From positions 1 to 10,304 of the forward strand of contig DKXD01000174.1 of NCBI GenBank assembly GCA_002492075.1: a stretch of 10,304 nt of DNA, written 5' to 3'. Position 1 is the stretch's first letter, and every line of letters begins with the position of its first letter. The position numbers and the translations under genes are program-made. Below the pieces are notes generated by a model. It searched no databases. It was not told the DNA's origin and saw only the letters and a list, made by a program, of their open reading frames with translations. This document shows positions 1 to 5,497 of this stretch, in pieces. Origin of the DNA: Ruminococcaceae bacterium UBA7135. GTDB lineage: Bacteria > Bacillota > Clostridia > Oscillospirales > Ruminococcaceae.

Positions 1-41
1 AGCGTGGGAGAACTCGGTTTGCAGAAAAAGTCTGCTAAAAT

Positions 42-90
42 CTTACAGAACCGTTACAATATATTTCAATTTGATTACAATATCATTACA
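42..90. promoter_or_regulatory. Array of five hexamers spaced about 11 bp, OmpR-family response-regulator type
   Basis: TTACA occurs at 43, 54, 75 and 86, with a variant TTTCA at 64, giving intervals of 11, 10, 11 and 11 bp. On the minus strand the same array reads TGTAAT-N5-TGTAAT-N5-TGAAAT-N4-TGTAAC-N5-TGTAAG. Direct hexamer repeats at one helical turn are the known binding pattern of OmpR-family regulators. PhoP/PhoB boxes are TTAACA-like with about 5-bp spacers, and WalR boxes are TGTWAH-N5-TGTWAH. The array ends 15 bp before the -35 box of the promoter at 106-134, a position suited to activation. A further perfect inverted pair, ATTACA-GTTT-TGTAAT, covers 85-100. Which regulator binds cannot be told from the sequence; the site could also serve a divergent gene left of the window. 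Confidence 0.55.
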
Positions 91-105
91 GTTTTGTAAT
101 AATAG

Positions 106-134
106 TTGACGCTGAAGGAATAATCTGTTAAAAT
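106..134 (+). promoter_or_regulatory. Sigma-A promoter for the small RNA candidate
   Basis: TTGACG at 106-111 and TAAAAT at 129-134 are separated by 17 bp, close to the vegetative sigma-A consensus. A second TATAAT at 134-139 lies too far from the -35 box (22 bp). The transcript should start near 140-142. No start codon with a ribosome binding site follows, and an intrinsic terminator lies about 185 nt downstream, so the product is probably an RNA. Confidence 0.7.
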
Positions 135-140
135 ATAATC

Positions 141-325
141 GTGGTCAGAAACAACACGCACAACCCAATATGTCACACTCTGCGCTGTACATTTGACCTC
201 GATTCATCTTCCATTTGCGGGAGCGGAATATTCCATATACATTTTCATCTTGCGTTTCAATGTCATTTCCCGCCGCTCCCGACACAATTTCCCCCGAAGG
301 TATTTGCCTTTCGGGGGATTTTTTT
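141..325 (+). ncRNA. Candidate regulatory small RNA, family not recognised
   Basis: The segment is bounded by a consensus promoter and a strong intrinsic terminator and has no plausible coding sequence: the in-frame GTG/TTG openings lack ribosome binding sites, run through the terminator and give no protein-like sequence. Three helices are visible: GGTCA (143-147) with TGACC (194-198); GGGAGCGG (219-226) with CCGCTCCC (273-280), holding an inner ACATT/AATGT pair (239-243/259-263); and the terminator hairpin (291-317). Unpaired C/U-rich runs (TCATCTTCC at 204-212, ATTTCCC at 265-271, ATTTCCCC at 287-294) could pair with purine-rich ribosome binding sites, as C-rich sRNAs of Gram-positives do; that is inference. 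It lacks the conserved core of SRP RNA and the single long rod of 6S RNA. The upstream repeats suggest two-component control. The exact 5' end is estimated from the -10 box. Confidence 0.5.
291..325 (+). terminator. Intrinsic terminator of the small RNA
   Basis: CCCCCGAAGG (291-300) pairs with CCTTTCGGGGG (307-317) with one bulged T, a 6-nt loop, and a tail of seven Ts at 319-325. The T tract is on the plus strand only; read from the minus strand the hairpin is followed by AAATTG, so it is not an obvious terminator for the convergent gene ending at 367. Confidence 0.85.
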
Positions 326-366
326 ATAATTGATGCCCGGACAGTTCTCCAAAGCAAACACATTAT

Positions 367-1737
367 TCAGCCGGTGCGTTCGGTGCCGAACATGATATAG
401 TTATATTCGCGCGCGGCGGCGTCCCATGTTGGACTCCCGACGAAGCCCGTAGGCTCCAGACCGTACAGTCGCTGGAAAATAAGCACGGCGCGTTCGGTCT
501 CCGGACCGAAATAGCCCGTAACGTCTATCACAGGTATCTGTGAGATGTTTTGTCCTATCACCCGCAGATACGTTTGGAATTCGCGCACATCGCTGTTTCT
601 CATTCCCGGAGTAAGGTTGTAACCCGGATACAGCTCCGCAGCCGCGCCCTCATAGCCCTCGGGCAGACCTCGGAGTATCTGGTCGTATATCTCGCTTATC
701 AACAGCCATGTCCTGAAATCGACTACGCCGTCGGGATTTAGACCATAAAAGCTCTCAAACGCCTTCACCTGTTCCTCAGTTGCTTGGTCGAAAACATCGG
801 TCGCGGGCACGGACGGTATCTCGGGGTTGAAGTATGCTATAACGTTCAGATAGTATTGCAAAGAGCGTATTTTCTGACCGTAATCCCCGCGCCGCAGATC
901 CTCGCCCCACGGTCTGGAAATGTCTTCTACCGTCAGTCCCTCGCTTTCCAAATCGGCAAGTCTCATAACGGCGACGTAGATAAACTTTATCTTGTACCAC
1001 GTCGCTTTGTCCACGATGCCGCTCACGGGCAGATTGAACACCTGCTGGAACGTCGAAACCGCCTGAACGGTGCTTTCGCCGAAAATGCCGTTTGCGGGAT
1101 AGATCTTTGGTATGGCGGGATAGTTTCGCGAAATTCGATTGAGTTCTCTTTGCAGAGTCCGAACCTCGTTCCCAGAAGAGCCGAATCCGAACGGCGCGCC
1201 AGGATAGCTTTGGATATTTTCGGAAATGGGGGCGTTATATACGATGTCGATATCGTCGCCATAGTAGTACTGCAATATCTCATACGGGGTGTAGCCCCTG
1301 TTTGCAAGCGTCACCGTTCCCCATTGCGAAAGACCATTGCAGGTTACGGTCGTGCCATTGCAGAACATAGCGAAAAGAGGTTCTACGCTTCCGCGCCTTA
1401 CGATGTAATTATTGAATACCTCGTCAACTATAGCTGCTATATTCGCGAAAATGTCTCGTCCGTAAACGAACGCCTGATCGTATTGCGTGGAGTTTGTGAT
1501 GTCGAAATCATAGCCGCGGCTTCTGTACCATTCAAGATATACGCGGTTCAGCGCAAACGATATTTGAGCGTAAATATTCGCGCGCAAAGCCGCCTCGGGC
1601 CATGTGGGAAATATCTCGCTTGACGCGACGTTCTTGATGTAGTCGGGGAACGTTACCGAAACGTTGGGCGCGTCGGAATCCGGCGGACCGAGATGTACGA
1701 CTATTCTTTCGGGTATAACGGGAAGATTACTTGGCAT
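367..1737 (-). CDS. SpoIID-like protein with three peptidoglycan-binding repeats
   Basis: 456 aa. Residues about 25-165 resemble the SpoIID/LytB amidase-enhancer fold (segments WPEAALRANIYAQ, CNGLSQWGT and YYYGDDI). Three peptidoglycan-binding type-1 repeats follow at about 185-250, 283-350 and 378-445, each with the hallmark pattern of a Gly-rich entry, an LQ.xLN-type helix, a GxFG/DVFDQ.T turn and an FQ..xGL...G.V...TW end. Proteins of this layout are widespread in Clostridia; a role in binding or remodelling the spore cortex or cell wall is likely but inferred. There is no signal peptide or membrane segment, so it would act in the cytoplasm-derived spore compartment or leave by lysis. The ATG at 1737 has GGAGGTG 5 nt upstream and overlaps the stop of the preceding gene by 11 bp, which implies translational coupling. 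No clear minus-strand terminator follows its TGA. Confidence 0.8.
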   Translation of the reverse strand: MPSNLPVIPERIVVHLGPPDSDAPNVSVTFPDYIKNVASSEIFPTWPEAALRANIYAQISFALNRVYLEWYRSRGYDFDITNSTQYDQAFVYGRDIFANIAAIVDEVFNNYIVRRGSVEPLFAMFCNGTTVTCNGLSQWGTVTLANRGYTPYEILQYYYGDDIDIVYNAPISENIQSYPGAPFGFGSSGNEVRTLQRELNRISRNYPAIPKIYPANGIFGESTVQAVSTFQQVFNLPVSGIVDKATWYKIKFIYVAVMRLADLESEGLTVEDISRPWGEDLRRGDYGQKIRSLQYYLNVIAYFNPEIPSVPATDVFDQATEEQVKAFESFYGLNPDGVVDFRTWLLISEIYDQILRGLPEGYEGAAAELYPGYNLTPGMRNSDVREFQTYLRVIGQNISQIPVIDVTGYFGPETERAVLIFQRLYGLEPTGFVGSPTWDAAAREYNYIMFGTERTG

Positions 1738-2653
1738 TGGGCACCTCCGTTATCTCTTCGGCGGGCGAGCCGCCATTGCCGTTTTCCGCCTCCGGCAGCA
1801 TCGCCACGCGCTGAATGGACTGTACTCCGTCGAATATCGGGATACCGCGGATAATGACGTTCGTATACCCGTCCTTGTTCACGACCGCGTCATACAGCGA
1901 GAAAGGCTGTATTTTGTTGCTTGCTGTCTGCGAAAGCTCCTTGGACGGCGCGGGCAGCGTGAACAAGCCTGTTTCTCCGCTGCTGTTTGTTACGGTTTTG
2001 AACATCGGGTGATTTTCGCCGTCTATGCGCGTGGTGACGATAATGTCCGCGCCCTCTATCGGCAGAGCCTGATTTGCCGCGAACACGCGAAACTCCAACG
2101 AACCGCCTCCGGTGTTGTTCGCCTCAAATTCCTCCATTGAAGAATATTCGGGTATGGGAAAATTGGAAATAGATTCTCCGGATCCTTGCGACATATCGCT
2201 TTGTTCCGGGCTGTCGGTCGTTCTGCTCCTCATATCATCGGCGTTCGGAGCGTCAGCTTCGGGGGCGGGCAGTTCTTCTTCGGGACTTGGAACAGCTTCC
2301 TCGAACAGGGGATCATTTCTTTCGGGGCTTGGAGCGTCCTCTTCGGGGTCGCCGCTTTCAATATCGAACAGATCCTGCCGCGGTACAATGATCTCTTCTT
2401 CATCGGTGCGGGAAGCGTTCTCACGCACGGTCTCGATCTCGTTGTTCTCCACGGCGTCGGTAATAAATTTGTCGAATACCGAGGGAAACTCGCCGCTTTC
2501 CTCGGTCACATAACCGATTATCTTCGGCGTTTTGACGGGCTGCGGCTTTTCCTCGGGCGCGGGGCTGTCCGAGCGGACGTGCTGCGGCGCGGTGCGGCTC
2601 ATTTCCATAAGCTCACGCTTGTACTTTTCTATCAGCTTTTTCGTGTCTTCCAT
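1727..2653 (-). CDS. Acidic low-complexity protein with C-terminal carboxypeptidase-regulatory/Ig-like domain
   Basis: 308 aa. Residues 1-22 are a short charged helix. About 22-180 is Pro/Glu/Asp/Ser-rich with repeated PSPE and APEA-type stretches, probably disordered. About 184-288 is a compact beta-rich domain (LEFRVFAANQALPIEGADI, then SSGETGLFTLPAP and GYTNVIIRGIPIF), matching the pattern of carboxypeptidase-regulatory or transthyretin-like sandwich modules: a variable gain-of-function insertion, a G-T-G.F.L turn, and a V...GY....V closing strand. No signal peptide. It starts with ATG preceded by AAGGAGG at optimal distance and is the first gene of the operon with the SpoIID-like peptidoglycan-binding gene; the two probably work together in one envelope or spore-coat process. 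No enzymatic residues are seen. The function is unknown; the fold assignment is moderately sure. Confidence 0.7.
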   Translation of the reverse strand: MEDTKKLIEKYKRELMEMSRTAPQHVRSDSPAPEEKPQPVKTPKIIGYVTEESGEFPSVFDKFITDAVENNEIETVRENASRTDEEEIIVPRQDLFDIESGDPEEDAPSPERNDPLFEEAVPSPEEELPAPEADAPNADDMRSRTTDSPEQSDMSQGSGESISNFPIPEYSSMEEFEANNTGGGSLEFRVFAANQALPIEGADIIVTTRIDGENHPMFKTVTNSSGETGLFTLPAPSKELSQTASNKIQPFSLYDAVVNKDGYTNVIIRGIPIFDGVQSIQRVAMLPEAENGNGGSPAEEITEVPNAK

Positions 2654-2679
2654 ACAAAACCTCCTTACAGCTTTTTTAA

Positions 2680-2708
2680 ATCATATTCGGCAGAGCGCGG
2701 AAATATGC
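2680..2708 (-). promoter_or_regulatory. Possible sporulation sigma-E-type promoter
   Basis: On the minus strand GCATATT (2708-2702) is followed after 14 bp by AATATGAT (2687-2680). The first element matches the sigma-E -35 consensus (ATATT core) well; the second matches the CATACANT -10 only partly. No sigma-A pair with good spacing is visible upstream of the operon beginning at 2653. It would put the start site about 20 nt before the ribosome binding site, leaving a short leader. A weak, pattern-based call. Confidence 0.3.
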
Positions 2709-2781
2709 GTTCAACACGAAACGACAAAAAACGCGGCTTATACGGCGTTTCAGCTTGCAGAAAAGTATTTTTTCGTTTTTT

Positions 2782-2796
2782 CCCCGCTCCGCGGGG
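2782..2796. other. GC-rich hairpin without T tract
   Basis: CCCCGC (2782-2787) and GCGGGG (2791-2796) form a perfect 6-bp stem with a TCC loop in the otherwise AT-rich intergenic region between the divergent operons. T runs lie before it on the plus strand (2768-2781), so it has no terminator-like tail in either direction. Role unknown. Confidence 0.35.
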
Positions 2797-2842
2797 GAGA
2801 GAGCAAAAAGTTCAATAATTCTAAAAAATATGAAAAACCCAC

Positions 2843-2872
2843 TTGACAACTACAAGTATCTTGTGGTATAAT
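2843..2872 (+). promoter_or_regulatory. Sigma-A promoter with palindromic operator in the spacer
   Basis: TTGACA (2843-2848) and TATAAT (2867-2872) are both perfect consensus boxes, 18 bp apart. The spacer holds the perfect palindrome ACAAG-TAT-CTTGT (2852-2864). A dimeric repressor bound here would block RNA polymerase. The XRE protein encoded two genes downstream is the natural candidate, making this an autoregulated operon; that link is inferred. Transcription should begin near 2879 and give a leader of about 35 nt. Confidence 0.75.
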
Positions 2873-2912
2873 ATGTTCATAGCAAGGATGTAAATGAACG
2901 GAGGGCAGAACG

Positions 2913-3356
2913 ATGAACTTTATGGATATATTAAAATACGCACGGCAATCGGAAACAGCCGTGCAGACCGAATTAGAGCATATCGAGCGGCTGCACCGCA
3001 TAATGAAGCTCCCGAACCGCTCCGCCGAGTATGCGCATAACCTCTCGGAAAAGCTGGCGGCGCTTGAAAGGCGGCTGAACCGTTCCGTTGACTTGGCTGT
3101 GGACAGGAAAAACAAGGCGCTGAACATTCTGGACAAGCTTTCGGGAGACGAGCGCACGGTGCTTTATCAGTATTACATACTCGCCAAGGATTGGCAAAAG
3201 GTCGCCGCGGATATTTACATGAGCGAACGCAGCGTCTACAAGCTGCGAAAAAGCGCCATCGAAAAGCTGGAGACGCTTTATCCAAAGCCGTCCGATACAC
3301 AAACGGGCATTATGAAAAAAGCAGCGGGGAGAGTAAGCCATGGGAATAGGAAGTAA
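2913..3356 (+). CDS. Sigma-70 region-4-like regulator (DUF1492/RinA-like)
   Basis: 147 aa. Residues about 13-75 are helical and highly charged, probably coiled coil. Residues about 78-122 have the pattern of a sigma-70 region 4 helix-turn-helix: LSGDERTVLYQYYI, then WQKVAADIYMSERSVYKLRKSAIEKL, where the second helix would read the -35 element. There is no region 2, so it is not a complete sigma factor. Small proteins of this shape act as late-gene or excision activators in phages and integrative elements of Firmicutes. ATG is preceded by GGAGGG with 7-nt spacing. The last 17 bp overlap the XRE gene, which implies coupling. The partner promoters are not known and none is evident in this window. 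Confidence 0.75.
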   Translation: MNFMDILKYARQSETAVQTELEHIERLHRIMKLPNRSAEYAHNLSEKLAALERRLNRSVDLAVDRKNKALNILDKLSGDERTVLYQYYILAKDWQKVAADIYMSERSVYKLRKSAIEKLETLYPKPSDTQTGIMKKAAGRVSHGNRK

Positions 3357-3768
3357 GATCAAAGAACTGCGAAAACGGCAAGGTATCACACAGGAAACGC
3401 TGGCGCGGAAAATAGGCGTAACGCCGTCCGCCGTCGGGAATTACGAATGTGACGTCAGCTTTCCGAAGGAGGAAGTTCTTCTGCGGCTGTTCGAGGCGCT
3501 ATCGTGTACGCCAAACGAGCTGTTCGGGGCGGATGATGACTTTAGCGTCCGCGAATACACGCACCTCAACAAGTATCGCGCATTGGACGAAACCGGCAGA
3601 GACCGCGTTGACGCGCTAACCGAAGCGGAGCTTCGCCGCGCCGACGAAACTGTCGAAGAAATACCGATCGCCGCGAGAAAAGCCCGCTCAGGCGCTCCGC
3701 TTAAACTCGAAAAGCGAAGCAAACAAGACCTGCTTGACTTGCCCGACTATGGAAGGAGCCGCAAATGA
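3340..3768 (+). CDS. XRE-family transcriptional regulator (ImmR-like position)
   Basis: 142 aa. Residues about 4-62 are a Cro/C1-type helix-turn-helix: IKELRKRQGITQETLARKIGVT with the recognition helix PSAVGNYE, followed by the typical FPKEEVLLRLFEAL..TPNELFG closing helices. Residues 63-142 are charged and may mediate dimerisation or be the target of the neighbouring peptidase. The start ATG follows GGGGAG. Its stop overlaps the metallopeptidase start by 4 bp (ATGA). A repressor paired with an ImmA-type peptidase is the known arrangement of ICEBs1 ImmR/ImmA, where the peptidase destroys the repressor to induce the element; the analogous role here is inferred. It is the likely ligand of the palindrome at 2852-2864. 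Confidence 0.85.
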   Translation: MGIGSKIKELRKRQGITQETLARKIGVTPSAVGNYECDVSFPKEEVLLRLFEALSCTPNELFGADDDFSVREYTHLNKYRALDETGRDRVDALTEAELRRADETVEEIPIAARKARSGAPLKLEKRSKQDLLDLPDYGRSRK

Positions 3769-4364
3769 CGCTTTCGGATATATATGAAAAAGCGGGGGTT
3801 TGCCGTCTGCCCGTCGATCCCGTGGCGATCGCTGCCGCGTTGGGGATCAAGGTTGTAAACTACAAAACGGCAGCGAGCTTTTTCGGAGTTAACGTTCATA
3901 AGCTGTATATGCAATTTCCGTTGGGTTTCTGCTTCAAATGTTCCGGCATTTTGGGAATAGCGCTGAACGAAAACTCCTGTGGCGACCGCAGGCGGCGTTT
4001 CACGGCGGCTCACGAGCTTTCGCACTGCGTTTTGGGGCACTTGGACGGCAAAGACGCTCTCTCACAAAGCGAAGAGCGGAACGCGGACTGCTTCGCCGCG
4101 GAGCTGTTGGCTCCACTTGTCGTTCTGAACGCTTGCGGGGTGAATTCGTCCGAAGAAATAGCGCGTATGTGCGGAATATCGCGGGCAGCAGCCGATATTC
4201 GCTTAATGCGGCTTGCCGAAAGGGAGAGGTGCGGATTATGCGCGAACGAGGAAGAACGGCGTATCGCCGAGAGGTTTTGTGCGTTTATCGCCGCTGCTAA
4301 CAGCCGAAAGGCTTTGAGTGCATATACTAATTCCCGTTCAATGTATAGACGAAATTCGACTTGA
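3765..4364 (+). CDS. ImmA/IrrE-family metallopeptidase
   Basis: 199 aa. The zinc-binding HExxH motif is H83-E84-L85-S86-H87 in AAHELSHCVLGH, followed by ERNADCFAAELLAP (104-117), the conserved second motif that supplies the third metal ligand. Residues about 10-40 (VDPVAIAAALGIKV) are the usual N-terminal helix of the family. Residues about 127-150 (SSEEIARMCGISRAAADIRLMRL) are the helical tail typical of ImmA proteins. AAGGAG lies 6 nt before the ATG. The expected substrate is the XRE repressor encoded just upstream. The last approximately 13 residues (YTNSRSMYRRNST) are encoded inside the left arm and loop of a 94-bp inverted repeat, so the native C-terminus may have been replaced or extended. 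Seven to eight cysteines, including C60, C72 and C88, is high for the family. Confidence 0.85.
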   Translation: MTLSDIYEKAGVCRLPVDPVAIAAALGIKVVNYKTAASFFGVNVHKLYMQFPLGFCFKCSGILGIALNENSCGDRRRRFTAAHELSHCVLGHLDGKDALSQSEERNADCFAAELLAPLVVLNACGVNSSEEIARMCGISRAAADIRLMRLAERERCGLCANEEERRIAERFCAFIAAANSRKALSAYTNSRSMYRRNST

Positions 4365-4417
4365 TGACAGGTGCGGGATATTAAATTAATGTCTATATGT
4401 TGATTTGGAATTAGTAT
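4324..4417. repeat. 94-bp imperfect inverted repeat over the end of the metallopeptidase gene
   Basis: Arms 4324-4350 and 4391-4417. The outer 11 bp, ATACTAATTCC and GGAATTAGTAT, are perfectly complementary; inner blocks TCAA/TTGA and TATAGAC/GTCTATA also match. In RNA, G-U pairs fill most of the remaining positions and leave about two mismatches in 27 pairs, with a 40-nt loop that contains the TGA stop. No obvious target-site duplication. It could be a short miniature inverted-repeat element, a transcript 3'-end structure or a scar of element loss. There is no T tract, so it is not a standard terminator. Confidence 0.6.
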
Positions 4418-4437
4418 TAGGCGGCGGGAACGGCTTA

Positions 4438-4477
4438 TAAAAACGAAAATCGCTTGCCATACAGTCGGCAAGCGATT
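4438..4477 (-). terminator. Intrinsic terminator of the nucleotidyltransferase-kinase operon
   Basis: AATCGCTTGCC (4448-4458) and GGCAAGCGATT (4467-4477) form an 11-bp perfect stem with an 8-nt loop. On the minus strand the hairpin is followed by TTTCGTTTTTA, 24 nt after the kinase stop codon. On the plus strand the tail TGTTGTATT is weaker, but could stop transcripts of the metallopeptidase operon. Confidence 0.85.
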
Positions 4478-4501
4478 GTTGTATTCGGTTAATTTGGCGG
4501 C

Positions 4502-5497
4502 TCATTCGCGCGTATCGACCCCTTTCGGTCGCATATCTATACGCATTTCCGTGCCGTTTTCATCGGAACGTGCCGTTATCGTGTGCCCCAGACGTTCACA
4601 GATACGGCGGCAAAGATACAGCCCGATACCGGTAGCCTTTTTGTCGGAACGCCCGTTTTGCCCCGTAAAGCCGCGCTCGAATATTCGCGGCAAGTCTTCG
4701 AGAGCTATCCCGATACCCGTGTCACGAATAAGCAGCACAGGCTCATTTGGGGCTTCAAGCGTTATTTCGATACTTCCGTGCTTTGTGTATTTCAACGAGT
4801 TCGAGATAAGCTGCTCGATAACAAAAAGCAGCAGCTTCTCGTCAGTCAGCACATTGACGTCAAGCTCCTCGTAAACGAGCTTCAGCTTTCGGCGGATAAA
4901 CTGCTTTGAAAACTTCCGCAGAGCCTGTTTTATTATCCCATCGAGAGAATGAGTTTTTATAACGAGGTCGCTCTCGTCGTTATCAAGATGTATGTAATAC
5001 AGCGCCATTTCGACATACTGCTCTATTCGCCGAAGATATTCGGCGAACTCCTCTTTTTCGGGGAAATCGCTGCTTTGCAGAACAAGGCTCATGGCGGTTA
5101 TCGGAGTTTTTATTTGGTGCGCCCACATCGCGAAGTATTCCGAGGCGTTGTCGTAACGGCTGTCCGCCGCCGTTTGTAAGGAGCTCTTTTCGATGAACAG
5201 CGTTTCCAAAAGGTCTTGATAAACACTCTCGCTTTCGGTATCGGGTTCGGGCAGATGTTCAAGCGTAAGTAAGATCTCGTTTTCAAGCTGCGACAAAACG
5301 CGGCACTTACGCCGATATCTGATAAAATCACCCAGCGCCGCAGCGCCCGTTACGACCGCGCATATAATAAGCGCGTAAAACACGGCGGAGCGCGGCACTC
5401 CGTAAAGAAGCATAAACAGTGTGAAGACCGCGGTCACAATTAAAATAACGGCGATTATCCTACGACGGCTGTACAAAAAGTTCGCAAAAAAAATCAT
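4502..5497 (-). CDS. BceS-like intramembrane-sensing histidine kinase
   Basis: 331 aa. Two membrane segments at about 13-32 and 38-57 are joined by a tiny loop (GVPR), so there is no extracellular sensor domain; this is the intramembrane-sensing kinase layout (BceS, GraS). After a coiled stretch comes the phosphoacceptor motif FAMWAHQIKTPITAM with H127, then the ATP-binding domain: N box EQLISNSLKYT (N233), G1 DTGIGI (259-264), F box IFERGF and G2 GIGLYL (290-295). All key residues are present, so it should be active. Known relatives sense cell-envelope peptide antibiotics through a BceAB transporter and signal to an OmpR-type regulator. Neither is adjacent: the kinase follows a tRNA-enzyme gene (ATGA overlap) and ends at a terminator. 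Start chosen by the overlap; no strong ribosome binding site is seen, which fits coupling. Confidence 0.88.
   Translation of the reverse strand: MIFFANFLYSRRRIIAVILIVTAVFTLFMLLYGVPRSAVFYALIICAVVTGAAALGDFIRYRRKCRVLSQLENEILLTLEHLPEPDTESESVYQDLLETLFIEKSSLQTAADSRYDNASEYFAMWAHQIKTPITAMSLVLQSSDFPEKEEFAEYLRRIEQYVEMALYYIHLDNDESDLVIKTHSLDGIIKQALRKFSKQFIRRKLKLVYEELDVNVLTDEKLLLFVIEQLISNSLKYTKHGSIEITLEAPNEPVLLIRDTGIGIALEDLPRIFERGFTGQNGRSDKKATGIGLYLCRRICERLGHTITARSDENGTEMRIDMRPKGVDTRE

Noticed and set aside
141..325. 6S or SRP RNA
   Set aside because: The helices are three separate hairpins, not a single rod with a central bubble, and the conserved SRP domain IV tetraloop/internal-loop sequence is absent.
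141..329. Open frames of 62-72 codons on both strands in the small RNA region
   Set aside because: No ribosome binding sites, GTG/TTG or isolated starts, passage through a terminator hairpin, and no protein-like composition.
784..1623. 279-codon plus-strand frame
   Set aside because: It is the shadow of the well-supported SpoIID-like/peptidoglycan-binding gene; no ribosome binding site and no recognisable domain.
2782..2796. Intrinsic terminator
   Set aside because: T runs precede the hairpin on the plus strand and A runs follow it on the minus strand, so neither strand has a terminator tail.
4324..4417. Integron attC site
   Set aside because: No RYYYAAC/GTTRRRY core sites and no integron integrase; only the palindromic shape is similar.
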